A DNA stretch of 44,096 bases from Alphaproteobacteria bacterium (GTDB taxonomy: Bacteria; Pseudomonadota; Alphaproteobacteria; UBA9655): positions 1-44,096 of the forward strand of contig JACDGE010000012.1 in NCBI GenBank assembly GCA_013815465.1. The letters are read 5' to 3'. Each line of letters opens with the position of its first letter. The first letter of the stretch is position 1. A model generated the notes under the pieces. It did not search any database. It saw only the letters and a list, made by a program, of their open reading frames with translations, and was not told the DNA's origin. The translations under genes and the position numbers were made by a program. This document shows positions 15,601-22,371 of the stretch, piece after piece.

Positions 15601-17193
15601 GATACACCACCAGTTATGTCCGCGTCTTTTGCCCAACAGAATGACCTTTTTACCCGTTATAGGGTCCACACTATGAACACAAATACCTGCCCCAAATTTG
15701 GGTGCGAAAAACCCATCAAAATAGGTTAAATCCGGGGATGGAGGGGTGAGAAGATATTTCTTCACCAGATCGTCCAATCGACGGCGCAACATTTCTCGCA
15801 CTTCAGAAGGATTCTGTATATGAAGAGATTCACACACGGTGTCGAGGGCCATCAATAACTTGTCGCTTTTGGCCAAGACTTGTTTAATCTGTTCCCTCAG
15901 CTCTTCATCCGTAAGGCTGCCGTAAACCAGTGCTCCTTCCCTATTGTCAGAAGCATTGCGCATGGTGTTAAGCTCAGTGACCTCATGGGCATCCCAATCC
16001 GGTAAGGTAAATTTTGACTCTCCTAAGGCCCTAAAACGAAGGGATCCTCCGTTATCAACGCGCCATAAAGAGCCCGTCTTATCCAAAACAACATTTTTAA
16101 ATCCCCCAACGACGATGTCAAAATTGCTGAGCAGGGCATCTGCAATAAAATGCTTCCGCATTTCTAGGATACACACGTCACTTGATTTTGTTTGGTTTTC
16201 TTCAATGAATGACGCCAACCGATAGGGACCAGGCCCTGTGCATGTTGTCTGCACTTCCATGATGTTGGGTAAATGATCATAAACTGCAAAGGCAGGAACC
16301 TTAACTCCCAGACTGCGATAGAGGGCATCGGCTAAGATTTCTTCCTTCATTTGATCAGGATGGCCCGCCCCCTTGAAAGTAAAGAGTTTCCCATTATTAT
16401 CTTTTAGAACATGAACACCACCGGAGCCTCCCGAAAGGTGTCGAATATAGGTTAAATCCGTCAATGTTTTTGGAAAACAAATATCAGAATCAGGTGATTC
16501 ATACATTTTGGTTCGGGTTTCTCGACAGAGCAGCTTGAGAGGAATATTCTTGTATGTGATGTCATTCTGAAAGGTATCATAGATGTTTATAAGGTTTTCC
16601 TTAAGGTCATCAATCATAATCAAACGACGGGGCATGGATTTCGTTGCCCCTTCAAGGCGATTGATCAGAGCCTTCCCTTTCGTTGGGATTTTCCCCCCAA
16701 AAGACTTGTCATTTGGCGCAAAGATAATTTCAATATTTTCCGAAAAACCCAGCCTTTTGAGTTGTTCCCTTGTTTTTTCTTCATTTTTAAGTTTTCGAGC
16801 TGTCAGAAATAAAATTGTAATATGCTTAGAGGGATTGGACTCTTGAGCATTCAATTCTTGCCAACTCTTAACCATCTCCACGAACTTAGGATCCAAATTA
16901 AGAATTTCTTCGTTGGCACCACTCCCTTGGTTTAGAATAGTCTTATCAATATCTGAAACCACCCAATCCCCCGGCTGCACCACAACACCGGCTGTCTTAT
17001 CCATCTCTGAGAGGTTCTTGACCATTATGATAGAGGGCTGGGAGATCTCTTTTTCGATTTTTAAAATAAGGTGCTTTGAGGGTCTTTTTTCAGTGTTATG
17101 ATCAGAATCCTCATCCATGGCAAAAGCAGGTGAGACAGTTTGAACGAACAAACTCGTAGAAACTAATAAGGATGTGTAACGGCGAAACAACAT
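9604..17193 (-). CDS. Giant secreted multidomain LRR protein (HAD-like, kinase-like, Nudix, ankyrin-like, LRR)
   Basis: 2,529 residues, exported (signal peptide, cleavage near Ala25 in 'SPAFA'). Visible parts in order: residues about 60-240, HAD-type fold like DUF2608 with Asp81/Asp83 in 'SDIDKTIL', 'LFLTARK' and acidic 'MIDDLKENL'; about 250-480, a HipA/PI-kinase-like module with 'GGSGGVHVL', Lys274 in 'FTFKGAG', 'DALLSNFDIVVGGFKNVVL' and Asp380 in 'WRVDNGGSLRFRA'; about 485-660, a Nudix hydrolase domain with 'REVQEES' (554-560) after 'GGQADLHKGLE'; about 690-1100, unassigned; about 1135-1200, ankyrin-like helices; about 1270-2529, ribonuclease-inhibitor-type leucine-rich repeats interleaved with a helical module marked 'APWF'. 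The whole frame is uninterrupted, so it is under selection. It is most likely a host-directed effector or surface protein. Activities of the catalytic modules are inferred from motifs. Confidence 0.85.
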   Translation of the reverse strand: MLFRRYTSLLVSTSLFVQTVSPAFAMDEDSDHNTEKRPSKHLILKIEKEISQPSIIMVKNLSEMDKTAGVVVQPGDWVVSDIDKTILNQGSGANEEILNLDPKFVEMVKSWQELNAQESNPSKHITILFLTARKLKNEEKTREQLKRLGFSENIEIIFAPNDKSFGGKIPTKGKALINRLEGATKSMPRRLIMIDDLKENLINIYDTFQNDITYKNIPLKLLCRETRTKMYESPDSDICFPKTLTDLTYIRHLSGGSGGVHVLKDNNGKLFTFKGAGHPDQMKEEILADALYRSLGVKVPAFAVYDHLPNIMEVQTTCTGPGPYRLASFIEENQTKSSDVCILEMRKHFIADALLSNFDIVVGGFKNVVLDKTGSLWRVDNGGSLRFRALGESKFTLPDWDAHEVTELNTMRNASDNREGALVYGSLTDEELREQIKQVLAKSDKLLMALDTVCESLHIQNPSEVREMLRRRLDDLVKKYLLTPPSPDLTYFDGFFAPKFGAGICVHSVDPITGKKVILLGKRRGHNWWCIFGGQADLHKGLESDLSCAHTAVREVQEESLGNISFTPQELEKTPSHAVLNSDNVFYRMFTAPHHFVAPEQIEKTQPIKDYGWEAEYSEYRWVPLDQFLLGLEQNHLVEEESRKTIQIGDMILYPYFWEMLQEKQVLDTLTNICTGQKIRAKHTHDAKAHHISIPLSVEAEKQKRAETNVNKGFVLGNIVSKTPQQDVEHSADVQAMSGFLRDQEAQDIRDALLKAPYTQTQAYLRKTLGRETFESLQGNPDQEIDEFLDNHSQFSDIKNTKDQHYRNVLKQVYKTEKLYKDKAMFAHATDPLTCFLWDILTAHRSQLKHRGAHPLITTRGLEDRFVSILDVDAFIAKYTKSSGSVSNYDTVEDIHYADMGLSVNPFLFGNDGNSTSSTYYLFHNTSSISPIKQEQLFNAFMTITGIPGNFKDYKALFQQYYLFNDKYNSKLFQFFIDPQVVDTVAYMAVSGGDVLAVEMDDKTSYHGFAKILSELRMTPDKFDDRLQNRVSGKLSWGRDTNNLQGRLFLNPKIFLEQQYVSCLTYWRYPVSEEMEASYTQKLNAQASQDLTDWLTQHSPLQKNTFVEGIPVLKKLYSYAYEGTMQLCYRERELKSMLPIAIKSGNIEMLKGIFTKYPEIDINEDIENINYRGYGSAKILPVNLLNINAPHFPEIIKLFVEKGLKTVPSWTGQNLQNKIFNELILYTNTLPGELLDCFNQFYSIAKSWPWPQLLNLQKQECVNLFLSILGKAEELTVGYPCPEELSVLMDILKSNKTIKSLTMDRRTRLTFMNLLTSEEDKTYKQAPWFQNALEKMIADANQYLAMGEKDLLSFMTIILSETEETYRQEPWFQKAWDGMIANSNLYLKSAFDNKNYLIISSIIKNPTVDEINLSNFNFETDKKGLDILVEGLLSKPSIKTLKMSKIDGKGEWLAELLKTPHISTLDFGNSYLWGDQLPYLADALKGSRTLEKLILSDLDMLNLMDILCVSKDGAFTQAPWYKDTWNNYIENPETPLKAAIKSKKHRLMCAILGDSPQEVALGQWTTDVYDDEWISPLTKMLENNEPFKSGRLNLSNMSLYRDEYMKSLTHALGKNKTLVSLNLMDCSLSSSGIQALAEGLIANITLERVILSKATLFEFVNLLTLDTEAAFKDAPWFQAAWQEYLSFPSIEIFQAAVKNKAWTHVIHVIKNVDSQLDLTVLNFGWGFDDKNWNQALIEGLKSNPTLKEVKINAYQLLDVVGRLMSSPEGPFTHAPWFTHAQDEVFKNPKEYIDNAICFENFAAILSLLKKAPGEIPLGKFINTYSGGDLLKALAEDLAKNDDYRQLNLSGIFIGGNMPKLAEAFSNTTKLKSLTLIDSRVRGDEAKALAEGLKDNKTLENLLLSKEDMVDVMKHLMQYSEDSAFRQAPWFVHTWHKIIDHPEENINIAFQQEQHSQEKGQNKKFIVKVLSDTKVEYLNLTNLFIQFYSDETIWNIVTEGLRNNKTLLRLKACLYDFKRAADMKTLLGLFQNNKTLTCLELEGNGVLESSTVDLLAEELKTNGSLQELTFGQEATLQVLDTLYPNLDKLPEMMRTWVNTKMKDLMLNPLSHLKCCLTSSYEQKALPNLVTVILESLTELKLDNVVPMHRHVLFESLKSNRSISVLDLEFPNYYYSSPFPELTNFLRETRTLKSFTLRSPLSSSEAHVLAEAFSENDTLQTLDLSGSSLLPEGIPALAGALRKNKFSKTLNLPAASQIALLNELISDKEDVPSSYWKKQMQPLWDRLCEDAHASLVTAIQSAHKNIAFALLKMEKITELNMEHTYLGDKSKDVLREILKKDKFLQSVKTSDYNHEILTTLLPLKEQLSQGVKAWIEASWNAIMENPQKNIDENLSKHGSNIKIAEMILNIGVVKILNITDNYGDGKFQRLFSILKNNNTLEQLYLSGNLDNLDFRDLCNNENLTLKTLDLSACTTEYKFRQSCLKPLIDLLHSKQQLTVIFSKDMLEGESSTHKNFLELSTFIESGRLVIK

Positions 17194-17233
17194 AATAAAA
17201 CCTAATATTATAATAATTTTACTTACAACCGTA

Positions 17234-17261
17234 TATATAGTTATTTTTATAAAAACTTCAA
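17234..17261 (-). promoter_or_regulatory. Putative promoter of the giant LRR gene
   Basis: On the minus strand TTGAAG (17261-17256) and TATATA (17239-17234) are separated by 16 bases, about 40 bases before the start codon. The ribosome site before the ATG (TAGG) is weak. Assignment is by consensus only. Confidence 0.35.
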
Positions 17262-17363
17262 GGAGAGTTTTTTACACCCCCCCCATATTCAATATTTTTT
17301 ATTAAATTGAGAAGAGGTCTCATATTTTAGCTAAATCTAGGCTTTGAGCATTCAGAATATTGT

Positions 17364-17639
17364 TTGCCTAAATCACAGATCTGTAAAAAACTTTACCCCG
17401 ATCATCCTACGGAGAGCGGTGGCAAGGGTGCCCCCGGGAGGGAGGAAGCTTTTATTTCCCCGTCAATTTCCGTGCCCATCGTTAGATTGTTAGAAACGAC
17501 AGACCTGCCACAAAAGATGGGGTCTTTTGATGCTTACATTCAACAAATGCAAAAAAACTTTTTGGATCTTACAAAGTTTTTCTCTCTTCTTGATCAAGGA
17601 CTGTTAGAATCCTCGCCTCTCTTCCTCGCTCAGTACTAG
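17364..17639 (+). other. Doubtful open frame or gene remnant
   Basis: A 91-codon frame from a TTG at 17364 with no ribosome site. The second half reads like real protein ('SISVPIVRLLETTDLPQKMG', 'IQQMQKNFLDLTKFFSLLDQ') but it overlaps the last 71 bases of the cold-shock gene on the other strand. It may be the end of a decayed gene whose beginning is lost. The rest of 17,194-17,568 is AT-rich promoter region of the LRR gene and a C-run at about 17,277-17,284. Confidence 0.25.
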
Positions 17640-18135
17640 AAAACTTGATGGATACGCGCACCCCTGGGCTTAAAAAGTAATACCCTGCGGCAAGCATAAC
17701 GGAGACATGGAAAAAAATCTCTCTTTCCCCGTCATCGGGGGATATAAAGCCATAGCGTTTATCAGGTTTAAACCATTTTACGACGCCTTCCGTTTCTTCT
17801 AAATTTTCCAGATCAAAGGGGGTTGTTCGTGAATTTAAAAATGAGGATAACGATCTTGTTTCTGAAGATCCATATTTAACCTCAATCACCCGCAGAACTT
17901 GCAGACCATGCCTTCCCGCGCCAATCTCACAAACGACTCGATCTCCTTCTTTTATATAAGGGCACTTGACCGCATCCAAAGTAGAGAAATGAATCATTAT
18001 ATCCTTTAAGGAATGATCTTGAATGAGAAACCCATATCCTTTTTCAGGAAGGTACCACTTTACCCCTGCTTCTGTGCGTTCAATTGTAGTGTCATTGTTC
18101 TCTATGTTTTCTTTAAATCTATGATTATAACTCAT
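17569..18135 (-). CDS. Double cold-shock domain protein
   Basis: 188 residues with two cold-shock (OB-fold) domains, the arrangement common in Alphaproteobacteria. Domain 1 (about 22-88) has 'GVKWYLPEKGYGFLIQD' with RNP1-like KGYGFL and RNP2-like 'DIMIHFS'. Domain 2 (about 115-182) has 'GVVKWFKPDKRYGFISPDDG' and 'EIFFHVS'. These proteins bind single-stranded RNA/DNA and act as RNA chaperones. Domain 1 lacks the usual Phe in the RNP2 strand, so the second domain may be the main binder. The ATG at 18135 follows GGAG by 9 bases. Confidence 0.9.
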   Translation of the reverse strand: MSYNHRFKENIENNDTTIERTEAGVKWYLPEKGYGFLIQDHSLKDIMIHFSTLDAVKCPYIKEGDRVVCEIGAGRHGLQVLRVIEVKYGSSETRSLSSFLNSRTTPFDLENLEETEGVVKWFKPDKRYGFISPDDGEREIFFHVSVMLAAGYYFLSPGVRVSIKFSSTERGREARILTVLDQEERKTL

Positions 18136-18192
18136 TTAAACAATCTCCATGATTTATACTTAATACAATAAACATTGTAAGTGTTTTTTATT

Positions 18193-18438
18193 TTATGAAG
18201 TTGATCTTCGCTTTAAAAGACTCGTTGGGGTGCCTCTCATAGGGGAGTCATCAAGAACGGATTCAAAAGAATGGGCGTTTGTTGAATATTTAGGGTTGGC
18301 GTCAATGCTTGTGTTGCTCTTATCTGAGGAAGTCACAAAGGTTGATTGCTGCGAAACGGAATGTGTTGTATTGCCAATTTTTGGAAGGAATGAAAGAAGA
18401 ACGGATGGTAGAAGTATCCCTATAATTGTAACTGTCAT
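18193..18438 (-). CDS. Small secreted or membrane-anchored protein
   Basis: 81 residues: an N-terminal hydrophobic helix ('MTVTIIGILLPSVLLSFLPK') followed by a Ser/Thr/Asn-rich, probably disordered tail ending in basic 'LLKRRSTS'. The ATG at 18438 is chosen because AGGAG lies directly before it (spacer 4); the frame also opens at 18468 without a site. It is 58 bases upstream of the cold-shock gene in the same direction. No family recognised; the real status of so low-complexity a protein is uncertain. Confidence 0.45.
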   Translation of the reverse strand: MTVTIIGILLPSVLLSFLPKIGNTTHSVSQQSTFVTSSDKSNTSIDANPKYSTNAHSFESVLDDSPMRGTPTSLLKRRSTS

Positions 18439-18660
18439 AAATCTCCTATTTTTATTGTTTATTTTCATAATATTTTTTATAACAACATGAAACCACGTAT
18501 ATTGGCTTAAAAATTCTCCGTTTCTTTCGAATTCTTAGGCCGGAAAGGTACAATCTTCAGAGGAATGATTTCTAGCTTAATTTTTTCTAGTCTGCAAGAA
18601 AAATTGTTTGACACGCCGCATAAATTTATTCAGTGTGTTGAATAAAAAAAGGAAGAAAAA

Positions 18661-19851
18661 ATGTATACACGTCCTCTTTATCAAACAATCCTGGAAAGAT
18701 TGGCGGCTCCCCGGGTCTTTATGCAAGTCTTAGCAGGACCTAGACAGGTTGGAAAAACCACCCTTGCCCACCAGATAAGAAAAATTCTAACCGTTCCTTC
18801 TCATTACGCTTCTTCCGATGGCTTCTCTTTACGTAATGAAGCCTGGATTGAAGAGCAATGGGAATTGGGACGGCGTTTGGCAAAAGAATCCACCGATGGA
18901 TTCGGGGCCTTGCTTGTTTTAGATGAAATCCAAAAGATTCCTTTGTGGTCCGATGTGGTCAAAAAACTCTGGGACCAAGATTCAGCGGATTGCTTAAATT
19001 TAAAGGTGATGATCCTCGGCTCTTCTTCTTTGCTTATTCAGACAGGTTTAGGAGAAAGTCTTGCTGGAAGATTTGAGCTTATTCCTATTTCCCACTGGTC
19101 TTTTCAAGAGTGCCGAGATGCTTTTGACTGGGATCTGGATAAATATATCTATTTTGGGGGCTACCCAGCTGCAGCTATGTTGATCAAGGATGAGGAAAGG
19201 TGGTCCCGCTACATTATTGATGCTCTGATTGAAACAAGTATATCACGGGACATTATGCTCATGACGCGTATTCACAAACCCGCCCTTTTGAGGCGTGTTT
19301 TCGAGTTGGGATGTATTTTTACAGGAGAGGTGGTGAGTTATCAAAAGATGTTAGGGCAACTGCAAGATGCCGGGAATGCAGCGACATTAGCTCATTATCT
19401 TGAGTTACTTTCAGGGGCGGGATTAGTATCTGGTCTGCAAAAATTTTCTTTAAACCGCCTGCAGCAAAAAGCCTCAAGTCCAAAATTTCAAGTTTTAAAC
19501 ACAGCGTTGACGACGGCTCAAAACCGTCTTTCCTTTGAAACGACGAAGCAAAACAGAGTGGAGTGGCACAAGCTTACAGAGTGTGCCGTAGGAGCTCATC
19601 TTCTAAACGCGAGCTTTGGAAGCAAAACTGAAACTTTTTACTGGAAAGAAAATAATAAATATGTTGATTTTATCCTTAAAAAGAATGAAAATCTCGTTGT
19701 TATTGAAGTCAATAATCAACAAAAAGGAAAAAAATCTCGAGGCCTTGAGGTTTTTACTCAAAAGTTCCAGCCCACCAAGACCGTCTTTATTGGTGAAGGG
19801 GGCATTTCCGTTGAAGAATTCCTTCTTACCCCCCTTGAGGCTTGTATATGA
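18661..19851 (+). CDS. AAA-type ATPase with DUF4143 domain
   Basis: 396 residues. The N-terminal ATPase has Walker A 'GPRQVGKT' (26-33), Walker B 'LLVLDEIQK' (84-92) and sensor-like 'MILGSSSLL'. The middle holds the specificity region 'GESLAGRFELIPISHWSF' typical of this family, and the C-terminal DUF4143 half contains a winged-helix-like part and a PD-(D/E)XK-like strand pair ('KYVDFILKKNENLVVIEVNN'). In related proteins the last motif is E-V-K; here the Lys is Asn, so any nuclease-like site is probably inactive. The family is widespread, often mobile, and of unknown role. AAAGGAAG precedes the ATG. A second family member lies at 32692. Confidence 0.9.
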   Translation: MYTRPLYQTILERLAAPRVFMQVLAGPRQVGKTTLAHQIRKILTVPSHYASSDGFSLRNEAWIEEQWELGRRLAKESTDGFGALLVLDEIQKIPLWSDVVKKLWDQDSADCLNLKVMILGSSSLLIQTGLGESLAGRFELIPISHWSFQECRDAFDWDLDKYIYFGGYPAAAMLIKDEERWSRYIIDALIETSISRDIMLMTRIHKPALLRRVFELGCIFTGEVVSYQKMLGQLQDAGNAATLAHYLELLSGAGLVSGLQKFSLNRLQQKASSPKFQVLNTALTTAQNRLSFETTKQNRVEWHKLTECAVGAHLLNASFGSKTETFYWKENNKYVDFILKKNENLVVIEVNNQQKGKKSRGLEVFTQKFQPTKTVFIGEGGISVEEFLLTPLEACI

Positions 19852-20063
19852 AAAGTTTCTCTGAATGTGAGCTGTATCCTGATTTCTCACGACGATCACT
19901 TAGAAAAAGTCGTTTGAAAGGAAAAAATAATAATCAATGTTTTAGGCGAAACAAGCTTTAAATATGGGGGAAAAATGGAAAATTCTTCATAGAGAGACCT
20001 CCATGCGGAGTAGGAAATAACACACGGTATGTTACAAAATAATTCTATAAAAATGAATATTAT

Positions 20064-20222
20064 TTACCCCCTCAACAGCTTGAATATTTTCGGGCACGGT
20101 TGGTGAATTGAAGGGCTCAGCGCACTCGGATAAATCTCAGCAACGATGAGAGGTGCCCCGCTTTCGCGGAGGCTCTTCTCGATGCTTAGCAAGAGCCCTT
20201 TCGCCCCCGCATCCTCATGAAT
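20064..20222 (-). pseudogene. C-terminal remnant of an unidentified protein
   Basis: A 52-codon minus-strand frame without a start codon reads as convincing protein: 'LLLSIEKSLRESGAPLIVAE' followed by 'IYPSALSPSIHQP' and a stop. Upstream (20223) an in-frame TAG closes it. It is best explained as the tail of a decayed gene. I cannot name the family. Confidence 0.45.
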
Positions 20223-20276
20223 CTATTTTATAACCGCTCTAACCTATTGGCTGATTCAAGCGGAGCCATGCGGTAG

Positions 20277-20384
20277 GAGCTCAATAAAGCTACGGAAAAA
20301 TATAACACCTACAGACCTCATCGTGTATTGAAAGGACTCACACCTATGGAGTACTTTAACAACAATCTTCTTGAGCCCCCTTGA
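20277..20384 (+). pseudogene. C-terminal remnant of an integrase-core transposase
   Basis: 35 codons with the unmistakable end of an IS3/IS481-type DDE transposase: 'KATEKYNTYRPHRVLKGLTP' then 'MEYFNNNL' and a stop. A TAG lies directly before the fragment in frame and no catalytic domain is left upstream. Together with the remnant at 20064 it marks 19.85-20.46 kb as a stretch of decayed sequence; the rest of that gap holds only a GGCTCTT/AAGAGCC hairpin (20171-20197). Confidence 0.75.
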
Positions 20385-20460
20385 GCCTCAAAACATATGA
20401 ACCCGCACAGATTTTCCTGAGCCTCTTGTCAAATTCCGCTTTCAATGATAACCAAGGTCT

Positions 20461-21615
20461 ATGAATTTAATCACAAAGACGACAGACCTTATTGCTTTTT
20501 GTGAACGGGCAAAAAAAGAATCTTACATTACTGTTGATACAGAGTTTGTAAGAGAACATACCTATTGGTCCCAACTGTGCCTTATTCAGGTTGGATTGGA
20601 AAAGGAAGCGGTCGCCATTGATCCCTTGGCGGAAGGAATTGATCTAACGTCCTTTCTCGATCTTTTGCAAGATCTCAACGTCATCAAAGTTTTTCACTCT
20701 GCCCGTCAAGACATTGAGATTTTTTATCACATGACAGGCCGGATCCCCCAACCTCTTTTTGACACCCAAATTGCAGCGATGGTCTGTGGTTTTGGAGAGT
20801 CGGTGGGGTACGATGTTCTGGTTCAAAAATTTGCTAAGATTTCGATTGATAAGTCTTCCCGTTATACCCATTGGGCCCAACGACCTTTAACGGCCAAACA
20901 ACTCCACTATGCTTTGGGGGATGTGATTCATTTGCGGATTATTTATGAAAAACTTCTTAAAGTGATTGGAAAAGATGATCGATTCCATTGGCTTGAAGAG
21001 GAGTTGTTGACCCTCAGAAGTCCAAAAACATATGAAGTTGATCCTTATCGAATTTGGGAAAAAATCAAAGCAAAGTCGGCTAAGCCTCGCATGCTCGCGG
21101 TCTTGCGAGAGATTGCGGCCTGGCGAGAGATTAAAGCTCAGGAGAAGAATCTTCCTCGCGGCCGTATTATGCAAGATAACATTATGTTGGGGCTGGCCGC
21201 CTCTTCGCCTCGATCCTCTGATGAACTGAGTAAAATGCGCGGATTATCAACCTCATTCTTGGAAGGCCGTCGCGGCACAACAGTTTTAGAGCTGATTGAA
21301 AAAGCTCTTGCCCTCCCTCTTGAAGATTGTCCCCAGGTTCGCAGTGAAATTGCCTCTCCGCCCGGCACGTCAGCCCTTGTAGAGATGCTTCGGCTGCTTT
21401 TGAAAATCCAGGCTGAGAAATATCACGTGGCCCAAAAACTTATCGCGACCAATGCTGATCTCGACATTATTGCCCGTTCCCCTCATCCTGATGTACCTGC
21501 CCTTGAAGGATGGCGCCGTGAAGTCTTCGGCAATGCGGCCTTGGCCTTAAAGGAAGGGAAAGTAGCCATTGGGATTAAGGACCATCGGATTGCTTTAATA
21601 CCGATTGAGGGGTGA
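20461..21615 (+). CDS. rnd: Ribonuclease D
   Basis: 384 residues, the usual length. The 3'-5' exonuclease trims the 3' ends of tRNA and other small RNAs. DEDDy residues are all visible: Asp26 and Glu28 in 'VDTEFVRE', Asp84 in 'FHSARQDIEIF', Tyr150 and Asp154 in 'HYALGDVIHL'. The substrate-side 'YTHWAQRPLT' is characteristic of RNase D. An HRDC domain follows (about 205-285, 'LAVLREIAAWREIKAQEKNL'). The start ATG has only a weak upstream site (CCAAGG). It ends 21 bases inside the convergent secreted-protein gene. Confidence 0.95.
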   Translation: MNLITKTTDLIAFCERAKKESYITVDTEFVREHTYWSQLCLIQVGLEKEAVAIDPLAEGIDLTSFLDLLQDLNVIKVFHSARQDIEIFYHMTGRIPQPLFDTQIAAMVCGFGESVGYDVLVQKFAKISIDKSSRYTHWAQRPLTAKQLHYALGDVIHLRIIYEKLLKVIGKDDRFHWLEEELLTLRSPKTYEVDPYRIWEKIKAKSAKPRMLAVLREIAAWREIKAQEKNLPRGRIMQDNIMLGLAASSPRSSDELSKMRGLSTSFLEGRRGTTVLELIEKALALPLEDCPQVRSEIASPPGTSALVEMLRLLLKIQAEKYHVAQKLIATNADLDIIARSPHPDVPALEGWRREVFGNAALALKEGKVAIGIKDHRIALIPIEG

Positions 21616-21921
21616 TTTCCACTTCAATTTATAGGTACGATAACACTCGAATGAACAATGATCCTTCATTTCTATGCATCCGTTTTTTTGGCCGACTGGC
21701 GTTCCTCTTATACATTCCATGAGCGTATCTGAACAATTTTTGTCACACAGGCAGAATGCGGGTTGGGAACATTGTTTCGGAGTGTTGCCGTTAGTCCGAC
21801 ATTCGTAATCGATATGTTCATCACAATCAGGGGGAAAGTCCGCACACACGCCCGTTGAGTTACCTAGGCCCATGAAGGCAATGGCGGAGAGGCTTAGCAT
21901 TTGGAGAAATTTTTTATTCAT
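21595..21921 (-). CDS. Small secreted Cys-rich protein
   Basis: 108 residues with a signal peptide ('MNKKFLQMLSLSAIAFMGLG', cleavage probably near 'GVCA'). The mature part has about twelve cysteines in a spaced pattern ('DCDEHIDYEC', 'CSQPAFCLCDKNC', 'CIEMKDHCSFEC'), typical of a disulfide-bonded exported protein. AAGGAAACTCGT precedes the ATG at 21921. Its 3' end overlaps the end of rnd by 21 bases on the opposite strand, so the genes are convergent. Family not recognised; a host-interaction role is possible but unproven. Confidence 0.7.
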   Translation of the reverse strand: MNKKFLQMLSLSAIAFMGLGNSTGVCADFPPDCDEHIDYECRTNGNTPKQCSQPAFCLCDKNCSDTLMECIRGTPVGQKNGCIEMKDHCSFECYRTYKLKWKSPLNRY

Positions 21922-22371
21922 ACGAGTTTCCTTAGTAGCGATTATATAGATTGCGTACCTTATAGTATAGGCAGAATGAATTTATATTTTGTTAATGGGG
22001 GTGTTGGAGTTGATGTTGCCTCTGTGCCATAATAGGGGACAATCTTGAAACCTTGAGGGGGTAAGGGAACGTGCCTCATAATTAGGCAAACCGTATGTAG
22101 ACTTTGAATTTAAACTGAAAATTTTTCCATTCACAGAGATATCCCCGAGATTTCAACAGGGCCTGTGGAAAAGTTAATAAAGAGTTAAGAAAGTGTGAAA
22201 AAGCGGGATATTCATTTTTTTGATATAAAATGTAAAAAGTTGGTGCTTCCCATTGACAATTAAATCAAAGCGTCCTACATCATTAGTATATCAATTAATA
22301 AATTTGGATTAATTATCTAAGTATAGGGATTGTTTTTTTCGTTATTTTCTGTTTTTTTATATGAGGTTTTT
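21922..22371 (+). promoter_or_regulatory. Long upstream region with putative promoter (22253-22281)
   Basis: 450 bases without a gene. The only signal I can support is TTGACA (22253-22258) and TACATC (22276-22281) with a 17-base spacer, facing the secreted 2H-like gene and leaving a leader of about 85 bases. The rest is ordinary AT-rich sequence. Confidence 0.35.

Noticed and set aside
18230-18490. Plus-strand ORF with a hydrophobic C-terminus
   Set aside because: Antisense to the small secreted-protein frame that has a good AGGAG site; no ribosome site of its own.
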